A stretch of 64,000 bases of DNA from Tabrizicola sp. (GTDB lineage: Bacteria > Pseudomonadota > Alphaproteobacteria > Rhodobacterales > Rhodobacteraceae), in NCBI RefSeq assembly GCF_016793705.1, contig NZ_JAEULO010000041.1:124001-188000 (forward strand). Direction: 5' to 3'. Shown here piece after piece: positions 26,978 to 34,708 of the stretch (the stretch's first letter is position 1; each line of letters starts with the position of its first letter). Made by a program: the position numbers and the translations under genes. The notes below the pieces were generated by a model, which saw only the letters and a list, made by a program, of their open reading frames with translations, was not told the origin of the DNA and made no database searches.

Positions 26978-27132
26978 ACGCCTATGTCGAACCCTGGCTC
27001 ACGGCGGATGCGACCCCGGTGCATGATGCCCGCGCGCTGACCGAGGGCGGCAGCCTGGCGCGGATCGTGCTGGACGGGCAGATCTACGCCCTGCGGATCA
27101 CCCGGGCGGGCAAGCTGATCCTGACGAAATAG
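26974..27132 (+). CDS. hemP: Hemin uptake protein HemP
   Basis: A 52-residue protein whose second half, ARIVLDGQIYALRITRAGKL followed by ILTK, is the HemP signature (a short basic strand pair ending GKLILTK). HemP/HmuP proteins are found with haem-uptake genes and in some rhizobia and betaproteobacteria activate haem receptor expression; the mechanism is not general knowledge for this family. Here no haem receptor or hmu genes are adjacent. It overlaps the preceding 40-residue gene by 4 bases and is followed by a perfect palindrome that probably ends the transcript. Confidence 0.88.
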   Translation: MNAYVEPWLTADATPVHDARALTEGGSLARIVLDGQIYALRITRAGKLILTK

Positions 27133-27154
27133 GGCGTGGCGTTCGGGCCGGGGC

Positions 27155-27176
27155 AAATTCCTTACTTAAGGAATTT
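27155..27176. terminator. Perfect hairpin between hemP and moaA
   Basis: AAATTCCTTA (27155-27164) and TAAGGAATTT (27167-27176) form a perfect 10-bp stem around two bases, between convergent genes. The stem is A+T-rich with a T-run built into the arm on either strand, so bidirectional termination is possible, or protein binding. Confidence 0.6.
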
Positions 27177-27182
27177 GAGTCC

Positions 27183-28184
27183 TCAGCCGCCGGTATGGCT
27201 CATGTGGCGGGTGATCTGGCCCGCGACCTGCTGGCGGCTGTAGTCGAAGTCGTGGCCCTTGGGTTTGCGCGCGATGGCGGCGCGGATCGCCTGTTCGACC
27301 ACGGCGTCGTCGGGGCTGGCGCGAAGGGGCGCGCGGAGGTCGGCCATGTCCTCCTGCCCGAGGCACATGTAGAGCTGGCCGGTGCAGGTCAGCCGCACGC
27401 GGTTGCAGCTTTCGCAGAAATTGTGGGTGAGCGGCGTGATGAAGCCGATCTTCTGGCCGGTTTCCTCGACGCGGACATAGCGGGCGGGGCCGCCGGTGCG
27501 TTCGGCCAGGTCGGTGAGGGTGAGCCGTTCCGCCAGGCGGGCGCGCAGATCCTTCAGCGGCCAGTACTGGTCGAGGCGGGTGGCGGTCATGTCCTCGCCC
27601 ATCGGCATGACCTCGATGAAGGTGAGGTCGTGGCCTTCCCGCGCGCACCAGTCGAGGAGGGGGAAAAGCTCGTCCTCGTTGAAGCCTTTCAGGGCGACGG
27701 CGTTGATCTTGACCTTGAGGCCTGCGGATCCGGCGGCGGCGATGCCTTCCAGCACCTGCGGCAGGCGGCCCCAGCGGGTGACTTCGGCGAATTTCGCGGG
27801 GTCGAGCGTGTCGAGCGAGACGTTGACGCGTTTAACGCCGAGGTCGGCGAGGGGCTGCGCGAAGCGCGCGAGCTGGCTGCCGTTGGTGGTGAGGGTGAGT
27901 TCCTTGAGCGCACCGGTTTCGAGGTGGCGGCTCATCGCCTCGAAATAGGTGAGGATGCCCTTGCGGACCAGCGGCTCGCCCCCGGTGATGCGGAGTTTCG
28001 AGACACCCAACTGGATGAAGGCGGAGGAGAGGCGGTCAAGTTCTTCCAGCGAGAGGAGGTCGGCCTTGGGCAGGAAGGTCATGTGTTCCGACATGCAGTA
28101 GGTGCAGCGGAAATCGCAACGGTCGGTGACCGAGACGCGCAGGTAGCTGATGGCGCGGGCGAAGGGGTCGATGAGCGGGGCCAT
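27183..28184 (-). CDS. moaA: GTP 3',8-cyclase MoaA (molybdenum cofactor biosynthesis)
   Basis: A 333-residue radical-SAM enzyme from the ATG at 28184 ([23 protein letters not shown]); an in-frame ATG 11 codons upstream is less likely. The SAM cluster motif [13 protein letters not shown] is at about residue 25. [11 protein letters not shown] and NGSQLARFA follow. The second cluster is [21 protein letters not shown] (C-x2-C-x13-C). The end HMSHTGG has the conserved double glycine. MoaA converts GTP to the cyclised precursor used by MoaC to make cPMP. No other moa gene is adjacent. Confidence 0.96.
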   Translation of the reverse strand: MAPLIDPFARAISYLRVSVTDRCDFRCTYCMSEHMTFLPKADLLSLEELDRLSSAFIQLGVSKLRITGGEPLVRKGILTYFEAMSRHLETGALKELTLTTNGSQLARFAQPLADLGVKRVNVSLDTLDPAKFAEVTRWGRLPQVLEGIAAAGSAGLKVKINAVALKGFNEDELFPLLDWCAREGHDLTFIEVMPMGEDMTATRLDQYWPLKDLRARLAERLTLTDLAERTGGPARYVRVEETGQKIGFITPLTHNFCESCNRVRLTCTGQLYMCLGQEDMADLRAPLRASPDDAVVEQAIRAAIARKPKGHDFDYSRQQVAGQITRHMSHTGG

Positions 28185-28270
28185 GGCCGAAAGGTAGGCC
28201 TCAGCGGGGGGCTGCACAAGACTGGATGCGACGATTGCGGGGCGGGGGGCGGCAGGCTAGGCTGCGGCGC

Positions 28271-28744
28271 ATGAAACAGTTCGTGCTCCTGTCGCTTGTC
28301 GCCCTGGCCCTGTCGGGCTGTGCCCTGTTCCAGAAGGCCGGGGGACCGACCGCCGCGACCGGGCCGGTCGAGCCGCAACCGGCGACGGAGTTCGCGCCTG
28401 CGGTGTCGACCGCCGTGCTGGGGACCGGCGCGGTGAGCGCGGAGGTGCTGGACAAGACCACCGCCGAGGAGAAGGCGGCGGCGCTGGCGGCCCCGGCGGC
28501 GGGGGGCGAGCGCGAACTCGGCCGCGTGGTCGTGGCGCTGGGTCCGCCGGCGGAGCAGGGGATCTGGCTGTCGTCCGCGCTGGTGAAGGAGAAGGCGCAG
28601 GGGCGGATCGTGACGGCGGCGGGCAAGAGCCTGGCCGTCGAATTGCGACCGGGAACGGGCGGGGCGCTTCTGTCGCTGGCGGCGTTCCAGGCTTTGGGGT
28701 TGCCCTTGACGGAGCTGCCGGAGATGACGGTCTACGGGCCGTGA
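28271..28744 (+). CDS. Lipoprotein of unknown function
   Basis: A 157-residue protein. The start at 28271 gives MKQFVLLSLVALALSGCALF, a lipoprotein signal with lipobox LSGC at residues 15-18. A Pro/Ala-rich linker is followed by a compact domain from about 85: ERELGRVVVALGPPAEQGIW to LPLTELPEMTVYGP. The closing LSLAAFQALGLPLTELPEMTVYG recalls the end of RlpA-like double-psi beta barrels, but the resemblance is weak and by eye. Similar Rhodobacteraceae proteins are often mislabelled as sugar-acid dehydratases. Nothing around it suggests a partner. Confidence 0.7.
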   Translation: MKQFVLLSLVALALSGCALFQKAGGPTAATGPVEPQPATEFAPAVSTAVLGTGAVSAEVLDKTTAEEKAAALAAPAAGGERELGRVVVALGPPAEQGIWLSSALVKEKAQGRIVTAAGKSLAVELRPGTGGALLSLAAFQALGLPLTELPEMTVYGP

Positions 28745-28756
28745 CAGCCGGCGACG

Positions 28757-28939
28757 GGCGGTTCTCGAATTGAGCGCTGACGCGCGAGGCTTTTGTCTCG
28801 TCGTCGGGGCTTGCGCCCTCCTCCTCGGCGGATGGGGGTTTCACCCCCAAACCCCCAGGATATTTCTGCCAGTATGAAAGGTCCTGGTCCGGTGCCGGGC
28901 AGGTGCCTCCGGCGGGGATATTTGGGCAAAGATGAAAGG
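28757..28939 (+). repeat. Composite intergenic repeat (modules A, B, C)
   Basis: Same A-B-C order as at 24180-24357. Module A has GAGCGCTGACGCGCGAGGC, module B (28831-28865) has TGGGGGTTTCACCCCCA, and module C (28905-28939) has GCCTCCGGCGGGGATATTT followed by GGGCAAAGATGAAAGG. It fills almost all of the gap between the lipoprotein gene and the convergent end of nagA. Confidence 0.8.
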
Positions 28940-28947
28940 CTGCGGGC

Positions 28948-30102
28948 TCAGGCGGGCTGGGCTTCGAGGAGGTCGGCGACGGTGCCGTTGACGGTCCAGT
29001 CCGGGGCGAGGAGCAGGAGGTCGGCTGCGTCGCGGTGTTCGGGGCTGGCGAGGTCGGGACGGGCGAGGAGGCGGGCGGGGGCGGCCACGGCCATGTCGAG
29101 GGCGGTTTCGGGCGGGGTGCCGACGATGGTGATCAGGCGGTGGAGGCCTTCGGCCATGGTGACATGCGCCCCGGCGAGGGAGCCTTCCGCGTTGACCAGG
29201 CGGCCGTCCTTCAGCCAGACGTCGCGGCCGTAAAGGCGCAGGTGGCCGGAGCCGCCGACGGTGCTCATCGCGTCGGAGACGAGGAACATCCGGCCGGGGA
29301 GGGGCCGCGCGCGGATGGCGAGGCCGACCATCTCGTCGGCGACATGGATACCGTCGCAGATGATGCCCGCGTAAGCCGAGGAGTTGATGCAGGCGCCGGT
29401 CACGCCAGGGGCGCGGTTCAGCATCGGCGACATGGCGTTGAAGAGATGGGTGAAGCAGGTGGCGCCTGCGTCGAGGAGGGTGCGGACCTCATCTGCCGTG
29501 GCGTCGGAATGGCCGATGGAGACGACGGCCCCGAGGCCTGCGAGGCGGGCCACGTCCTGCGGGGTGGTGCTTTCCGGCGCGACGGTGATCTTGACGAAGA
29601 GGCCTGCGGCGCGGAGGAGCTGGACATGGGCCAGCGTGCTGGCGTCGAAGGGGCGGACCCATTCCGGCGCATGGGTACCGCGGCGGGGGATCGAAAGATG
29701 CGGGCCCTCGATATGGAGGCCGAGGAGGCTGCGGTCGGGCTGCGGCTCGGCCTGGGCGGCAAGGGTGGCGTCGACGGCGCGGGCCAGGACTTCGGGGGCG
29801 TCGGTGATGACGGTGGGCAGGATGCCGACGGTGCCGAAGCGGCGGTGGGCGGCGGCCATGCGGTGCAGGGCCTCGGGCGACTGGTCGTTGTTCAGGAGCG
29901 CGTCGCCGCCGCCGTTGACTTGCAGGTCGAGGAAGCCGGGGGTCAGGATGCCGCTGATGCGACGGACCGGGGCGCCGGGGGGCGGAGCTTCAGCGATCTG
30001 GAGGCTGCGACCCTGGGCGATGCCGAGGGCCGCGCCGGGGCGGAGGCGGCTGCCGTCGAAGATCGCGTCGGGAAGGAGCCAGAGGTCGGGTGTTGCGGTC
30101 AT
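28948..30102 (-). CDS. nagA: N-acetylglucosamine/galactosamine-6-phosphate deacetylase
   Basis: A 384-residue amidohydrolase. GFLDLQVNGGGDALLNNDQSP opens the TIM barrel. The metal-ligand Glu lies in LLGLHIEGPHLSIPRRGTHAP, the His residues in VVSIGHSDATADE and CFTHLFNAMSPMLNRAPG, and the catalytic Asp in FLVSDAMSTVGG. It removes acetyl from GlcNAc-6-P or GalNAc-6-P. It is the last gene of a ten-gene operon and overlaps agaZ by 4 bases. In an aga context it could be called agaA; sequence alone does not separate the two. Confidence 0.93.
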   Translation of the reverse strand: MTATPDLWLLPDAIFDGSRLRPGAALGIAQGRSLQIAEAPPPGAPVRRISGILTPGFLDLQVNGGGDALLNNDQSPEALHRMAAAHRRFGTVGILPTVITDAPEVLARAVDATLAAQAEPQPDRSLLGLHIEGPHLSIPRRGTHAPEWVRPFDASTLAHVQLLRAAGLFVKITVAPESTTPQDVARLAGLGAVVSIGHSDATADEVRTLLDAGATCFTHLFNAMSPMLNRAPGVTGACINSSAYAGIICDGIHVADEMVGLAIRARPLPGRMFLVSDAMSTVGGSGHLRLYGRDVWLKDGRLVNAEGSLAGAHVTMAEGLHRLITIVGTPPETALDMAVAAPARLLARPDLASPEHRDAADLLLLAPDWTVNGTVADLLEAQPA

Positions 30103-31364
30103 GACCGGGGTCCCGTGAAGAAATAGGGGCGGAGAGCGGTTTGCACGCGGGCGAGCGCCAGCGCGCGGGGCAGGGGATAGGCGTTGGCGCGGGCGGTGGC
30201 AATCTCGTCTTCGCGGAAATGCGCGTGGAGCATCGGGTCGGGCAGGCGTTTGTCGGCGAGGTCGGTCATCAGGCGCTGGACGGCCTCTCGCGCCTTCGGG
30301 TCGGGCCAGTAGTAGCGGATGCGGTCGGCGAGGCCGAAGTGGCGCTCGCTGCGCGGATCAGCGGTTTGCCCGTGGATATGCGCCTGCCAGTGGGCGGGGT
30401 TCGCCAGCATCACCTGTTCCATCGTGTCCGCAAGAGAGGGGCCGCTGGCCCAGCCGTTCTGGGAACGCAGGGCATCGAGGGCATAGAGCGCCTCGCGCCA
30501 GGCGAAGGTCAGGGCGGGGCCGACCTTCTGGAAGGCGAAGCCAAGCTCGGCGAGACGGGGGTAGGCGGCGGCGTGCTGGTAGTCGGTGGAATGGGCTTCG
30601 AGGCAGAGGCCGGGCCAGTCTTTCAGGGCGTCGAGAAGGTGGGGCTTGCGGGCGAGGGGAAGGTGGTGAACCTCCATCGGAGAGAACTCGACGCCGGGCT
30701 GGACGACGAGGCCGCCGATCTGGTCGAGGGGAAGATTGAGGGCGCGGAAGGCTTCGGCATGGGCGGCGAGGGTGGCGCTGGCGGAGGCGGGTGTTGTCGG
30801 CGGGATATCGCCATGGTCGTCGGTCCGCGCGCCGCCGGGGGGAGGGACTTCGGTGCCGATGACGAAGAGGAGGGCGGCGGGGTCGGGCGCGTGTCGAAGG
30901 GCGGTGGCGGCCAGTGCGGCGGAGCGGCTGGCGGTGATTTCGTCGGTGAGCTGGGCGGGCTCTCCGGCACAGCCTTCTGAGCAGTCGAGGTGGATCTTGG
31001 TGAAGCCTGCGGCGGCGTAGTCCGCGACCATGCGGTGCGCCTTGTCCATCGCTTGCGTCGCCGGAAGCTTGCGCCAGGCTTGCGGGCCGAGATGGTCGCC
31101 GCCGAAGAGGATGCGGGCGGGGTCGACCCCAGCGCGGGTGGCGATGTCGGCGACGAAGCGGATGAAGGCGGCGGGCATCAGGCCGGTATAGCCGCCGTCC
31201 TGGTTGACCTGGTTCGAGGTGGCTTCGACCACGATCGGCTGGTCGAGGGTTTCGGCGAGGGTGAGCGAGGCTTCCAGGGCGTCGGGGTGGGCGGTGCAGA
31301 CCGAGGGGATGGCGATGGGCTCCCCGGCGCGGTTCCGGGCGATGATCTGGCGGAGGTCAGGCAT
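30099..31364 (-). CDS. agaZ: AgaZ/GatZ/KbaZ-family protein (tagatose-6-phosphate branch)
   Basis: A 421-residue protein of the GatZ/KbaZ family. IVVEATSNQVNQDGGYTGL, LFGGDHLGPQAWRKLPATQAM, IHLDCSEGCAGEPAQLTDE and the later LEAHSTDYQHAAAYPRL are hallmark stretches of this TIM-barrel family. Classically called the non-catalytic subunit of tagatose-bisphosphate aldolase; comparative work on GalNAc pathways assigns AgaZ as tagatose-6-phosphate kinase. No class II aldolase (AgaY/KbaY) gene is in the window. It overlaps the ROK kinase by 8 bases and nagA by 4. Confidence 0.85.
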   Translation of the reverse strand: MPDLRQIIARNRAGEPIAIPSVCTAHPDALEASLTLAETLDQPIVVEATSNQVNQDGGYTGLMPAAFIRFVADIATRAGVDPARILFGGDHLGPQAWRKLPATQAMDKAHRMVADYAAAGFTKIHLDCSEGCAGEPAQLTDEITASRSAALAATALRHAPDPAALLFVIGTEVPPPGGARTDDHGDIPPTTPASASATLAAHAEAFRALNLPLDQIGGLVVQPGVEFSPMEVHHLPLARKPHLLDALKDWPGLCLEAHSTDYQHAAAYPRLAELGFAFQKVGPALTFAWREALYALDALRSQNGWASGPSLADTMEQVMLANPAHWQAHIHGQTADPRSERHFGLADRIRYYWPDPKAREAVQRLMTDLADKRLPDPMLHAHFREDEIATARANAYPLPRALALARVQTALRPYFFTGPRS

Positions 31365-32265
31365 GTTCGGCCTCGTTCAGGGCGTGGAGGGCGGCGCCGC
31401 GCGCCCCGCTGGCATCCCCGCCCTCGGCGAGGCGGATGGCGGGGATCGGGAAGGTTTTCAGGGTGGCTTGGGCGAGGCGTCTCGTCAGGTCCGCGGTCAG
31501 GCCGGGGGCGCGGGAGAGGCCGCCGCCGATGACGATGACCTCGGGGTCGAGGGTGAAGCAGAGGGTCACGAGGAATTCGGTCGCCAGGTCGAGCCAGATG
31601 TCCCAGGCCATGGCGAAGCAGGGAGTGGTGGCGCGACCGGCGACCACGGTTTCGGGAGCGTGGGTCTGGCCGGTCAGGTGGGCGGCGATGCGGGAAAGGC
31701 CGGGGGCGGAGAGATAGGTCTCGACGCAGCCGAGGCGACCGCAGCCGCAGGTGAGGAGGGGGAGGTTGTGGGCGGTGACGGGACCGGCGGCGAGGGGGAA
31801 GTGGCCGAACTCGCCCCCGGTGGCGGCGGGCGAGGGGAGGAGACGGCCGCCTGTCACCACGCCTCCGGCGACGCCGGTGCCGAGGATCAGGCCGACGGCG
31901 GGGTCGGCGCCCCTTGCCGCTCCGAGGGTGGCCTCGGAGAGGGTGAGGGCGCGGCAGTCGTTGATCCAGGCGATCTTGCGGCCTGCTGCGGTGGCGATGT
32001 CGGCGGGGAAGGGCTTGCCGGTGGCGGAGAGGTTGGAGGTTAGGGCAAGGCCGGTTTCGGGGTGGACGAGGCCCGCGGCGGAGATGCCGATGGGGAGGTT
32101 GGTGCCATGCGTTTCGCACCAGCGGATCGCCTCGGCCATCGCGGCGACGAGGACGGGGTAGTCCTTTGGCGTGGGCCAGCGGTGGCGGGCGGCGAGCGAC
32201 CAGTCGGGGGCGAAGACCTGCGCCTCGATCTTGGTGCCGCCGAGGTCGATGCCCGCCGCGATCAT
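31357..32265 (-). CDS. ROK-family N-acetylhexosamine kinase
   Basis: A 302-residue sugar kinase. Phosphate-1 motif AGIDLGGTKIEAQVF at residue 3, catalytic Asp in KIAWINDCRALTLSEATLGA, and GLILGTGVAGGVV. The ROK zinc site is CGCGRLGCVETYLSAPGL near residue 170 (with the upstream GGEFGHFPL His). In this operon it would phosphorylate imported GlcNAc or GalNAc at C6 (NagK/AgaK role). It overlaps agaS by 4 bases (ATGA) and agaZ by 8 bases. Confidence 0.9.
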   Translation of the reverse strand: MIAAGIDLGGTKIEAQVFAPDWSLAARHRWPTPKDYPVLVAAMAEAIRWCETHGTNLPIGISAAGLVHPETGLALTSNLSATGKPFPADIATAAGRKIAWINDCRALTLSEATLGAARGADPAVGLILGTGVAGGVVTGGRLLPSPAATGGEFGHFPLAAGPVTAHNLPLLTCGCGRLGCVETYLSAPGLSRIAAHLTGQTHAPETVVAGRATTPCFAMAWDIWLDLATEFLVTLCFTLDPEVIVIGGGLSRAPGLTADLTRRLAQATLKTFPIPAIRLAEGGDASGARGAALHALNEAEHA

Positions 32266-33335
32266 GGCGTCACCGGGTGGAGTTTCACGCCGGAGACGAC
32301 GCGGGTGAGGGTGCCCTGGCCTGCGAAGGGATCGTCGACATTGAGTCCAAGCGCGTCGGACCAGGTGACGGCGAGGATCTGGGCGAGGGCGACGTAGAGG
32401 GGGGCAGACCAGAGATCGCCGAACGGGTGCGGGATGTCGGGAGTGGTGACGGTGCTGCCGGGGAATTGGGTGCAAAGCTCGGCCAGGAGGTCGTCGTCAT
32501 AGGCGCGGGTGTTGGGGTCGGCGGAACGGAAAAGCCAGAGGTCGGTGTCGGGTGTGGTGAAGCTTTTCGGGCCGTGGCGGAAGCCGAGTGTCGAATCCCA
32601 GAGCGCGGGGATTTGTCCGGCGGACAGCTCCATCACCTTGAGCGCGGCTTCGCGGGCGGCGAAGGAGAGGGGGCCGGAGCCGAGGAAGACGGCGCGGGCA
32701 GGAAGGCGGGCGGATCCGGCCTGGGCGGTGAAGGCGGGGAGGAGGGTTGCGAGGGCGTCGGCGAGGGTCTGGAAGCGGTTTGCGGCTTGATCGGCTGGAA
32801 GGGTCGTGTCGAAGAGGGCGGCGGCGGTCAGGAGCATGGTGGAGAAGCTGGAGGTCATCGCGAAGCCTTGGTCATGGGTGGCTTCGGGCAGGGTGATGAC
32901 CCTGGCGCCGGGCCTCGTGGCCAGCGCCGAGGCGGCGTTGCAGGTGATGTTGAGGCGGGGCCAGTGCGGGGCGAAGGCGTCGGCTGAGTCGAGGAGTCCG
33001 AGGGATTCGGCGGAGTTGCCGGAGCGGCCGAAGCTGACGATGAGTTTCGGTTGGCCGGTGAGGTAGGCGCGGGGGCGGGCGACGATGTCGGTGGTGGGGA
33101 CGGAACGCAGGCGGGGGCCTGTTCTTCCATCAACCTGCTGGCCTTCTAGGCCCGCGGCGAGGATGTCGCCGATATAGGCGGAGGTTCCAGCGCCGCAGAG
33201 CCAGACTTCGTCGGTGTCGGTCTGGGCTATCCACCGGCGAAGGTCGGCGACGGGCAGGCGGGCTCCCCAGTCGCGCCAGATCGCGGGCTGGGAAAGGATT
33301 TCGCGGAAGGTGGCGTGGCGGGTGAGGTCGGTCAT
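32262..33335 (-). CDS. agaS: SIS-domain galactosamine-6-phosphate deaminase/isomerase AgaS
   Basis: A 357-residue double-SIS protein. First SIS: EVWLCGAGTSAYIGDILA and LIVSFGRSGNSAESLGLLD. Second SIS: AVFLGSGPLSFAAREAALKVMELSAGQIPALWDSTLGFRHGPKSF, a sequence typical of AgaS. The enzyme deaminates galactosamine-6-P to tagatose-6-P. A second SIS gene (33508-34515) looks like the GlcN-6-P enzyme, so both hexosamine epimers appear to be covered. A repeat-filled gap of 172 bases separates the two. Confidence 0.87.
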   Translation of the reverse strand: MTDLTRHATFREILSQPAIWRDWGARLPVADLRRWIAQTDTDEVWLCGAGTSAYIGDILAAGLEGQQVDGRTGPRLRSVPTTDIVARPRAYLTGQPKLIVSFGRSGNSAESLGLLDSADAFAPHWPRLNITCNAASALATRPGARVITLPEATHDQGFAMTSSFSTMLLTAAALFDTTLPADQAANRFQTLADALATLLPAFTAQAGSARLPARAVFLGSGPLSFAAREAALKVMELSAGQIPALWDSTLGFRHGPKSFTTPDTDLWLFRSADPNTRAYDDDLLAELCTQFPGSTVTTPDIPHPFGDLWSAPLYVALAQILAVTWSDALGLNVDDPFAGQGTLTRVVSGVKLHPVTP

Positions 33336-33363
33336 CGGGCTTTCGCTTCGTGGATCGGTCGGG

Positions 33364-33497
33364 TGCCCCCCACCCCATCCCTCCCCACGAGGGGGAGGGG
33401 GGCGCTTGTGGCAGGCCTTGGTGCGGTGCGGTGGTAGACAGCGCCTCTGGCTGCGGAGGCTGCCTCCGGCGGGGATATTTGGGCAAAGAGGGAAGGT
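33364..33497 (-). repeat. Intergenic repeats between nagB-II and agaS
   Basis: One hairpin repeat CCCTCCCCACGAGGGGGAGG (33379-33398, part of a longer motif starting CCCCCCACCCCA and ending GGCGCTTG) is followed by module C (33462-33497, GCCTCCGGCGGGGATATTT). The same pair recurs in the next gap at 34567-34699. Strand is nominal. Both gaps are inside an operon, so the hairpins may set differential mRNA stability. Confidence 0.75.
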
Positions 33498-33507
33498 GAG
33501 GGGCGGG

Positions 33508-34515
33508 TCATCGGGTTTGCGTCACCTTGGCAAGCGTCGTCGGACGGTCCGGGTCGAGCCCCAGCGCGAGGGCGGTTTGCAGGACAAGCGGGTAGGTGAG
33601 GCAAAGGAGCGCGGCGGCGGCGGCGGCCGGGGTGAGGCCGGTCGCGCCCGCGTCGGAGGGGCGGAGGCGAACCACGGTTCCGCCAGCGGCGCGGAAGCGG
33701 GCTTCGGCGGTGTCGAGGCTGTCCTGAACCTGCGGCGCTTCGGTGTCGAGGATCAGGATCAGGAGCGGGTTCGTCACCAGTTGCAGGGGCCCGTGCAGGA
33801 CTTCGCTGCTGGAATAGGCCTCGGCGTGAAGGGCGCAGCATTCCTTGAGCTTCAGCGCCAGTTCCTGCGCCGCGCCGAAGCCGGTGTCGCGGCCGATGAC
33901 ATAGACATGGGAGGCGCGCAGGAGCGCGGCGAGGATCGCGCGGGTCTGCGGCAGGGTTTTGCCGTGCAGGGCCGCGAAGGCCTGCGCGGAGGCTTTCGCG
34001 CGGGAGGCATAGGCCGGGGCGAGTGCGGAGAGCAGCGCCATGCCGCCCGCGATCGCGCCGATCACCGATTTGGTGGCGGGCACGGCGAGTTCCGGGCCTG
34101 CGCCGATGCGGAGGATGAGGTCGGCTGCGGCCTCGACCGGGCTTTCGGGTGCGTTGGTCAGTGCGAGGACGGTGGCCCCGTTCGCGCGCGCACCTTGGGC
34201 GGAGCGGACTAGGTCGGGCGAAGCGCCGGATTGAGAGACGACGAGGACGGCGGCGCCGGTCAGGCGGACGCCTTCCCCGAGCGAGAAGATCGAAGGGGGG
34301 AGCGAGGTCACGGGCAGGCCGGTTTCGCGCATGATCTCGTAGGAGAGGACGTTGGCGGCGGCGTCGGAGGAGCCGCGGGCAACGGTGTAGATCGCGCGGA
34401 GTTCGGTCAGGTCCGGGAGGGCGACGGGTTGCGCGACGGAGGCGGCGAAGACGGCCGGGGCCTCGGCGATCTCGCGGGCCATGTGCTGCCCGGCGTCGGG
34501 GGGAAGGTCGATCAT
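33508..34515 (-). CDS. nagB-II: SIS-domain glucosamine-6-phosphate deaminase, NagB-II type
   Basis: About 335 residues, homologous to the isomerase half of GlmS but without the glutaminase domain. The start MIDLPPDAGQHMAREIAEAP at 34515 is followed by AIYTVARGSSDAAANVLSYEIM and VVSQSGASPDLVRSAQGAR. The second SIS reads VYVIGRDTGFGAAQELALKLKE, CCALHAEAYSSSEVLHGPL. The MAREI beginning and the EYSSxEVLHGP motif mark the NagB-II family, which deaminates GlcN-6-P to fructose-6-P in chitin/GlcNAc pathways without a classical NagB. No classical NagB is seen in the window. Confidence 0.85.
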   Translation of the reverse strand: MIDLPPDAGQHMAREIAEAPAVFAASVAQPVALPDLTELRAIYTVARGSSDAAANVLSYEIMRETGLPVTSLPPSIFSLGEGVRLTGAAVLVVSQSGASPDLVRSAQGARANGATVLALTNAPESPVEAAADLILRIGAGPELAVPATKSVIGAIAGGMALLSALAPAYASRAKASAQAFAALHGKTLPQTRAILAALLRASHVYVIGRDTGFGAAQELALKLKECCALHAEAYSSSEVLHGPLQLVTNPLLILILDTEAPQVQDSLDTAEARFRAAGGTVVRLRPSDAGATGLTPAAAAAALLCLTYPLVLQTALALGLDPDRPTTLAKVTQTR

Positions 34516-34566
34516 CTTGCGGCCCGGATGCGGGAGGGGGGACAGGTGCGGCTTTCGGGACGACGG

Positions 34567-34699
34567 AGCCCCCCACCCCCGGCCCCTCCCCACGAGGGGG
34601 AGGGGAGGCGCTTGCGGTTGGCGTCGTGTACGGCGGAAACGGTTGCGCGGGGGGTGGTCGCGGAGCCTCCGGCGGGGATATTTGGGCCAGTATGAAAGA
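34567..34699 (-). repeat. Intergenic repeats between Gfo/Idh gene and nagB-II
   Basis: A hairpin repeat containing CCCTCCCCACGAGGGGGAGG (34584-34603) within 34567-34616 and module C (34665-34699). Order and spacing resemble 33364-33497, so the gap was probably duplicated or both gaps were hit by the same elements. Confidence 0.75.
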
Positions 34700-34708
34700 C
34701 CGGGTGGG

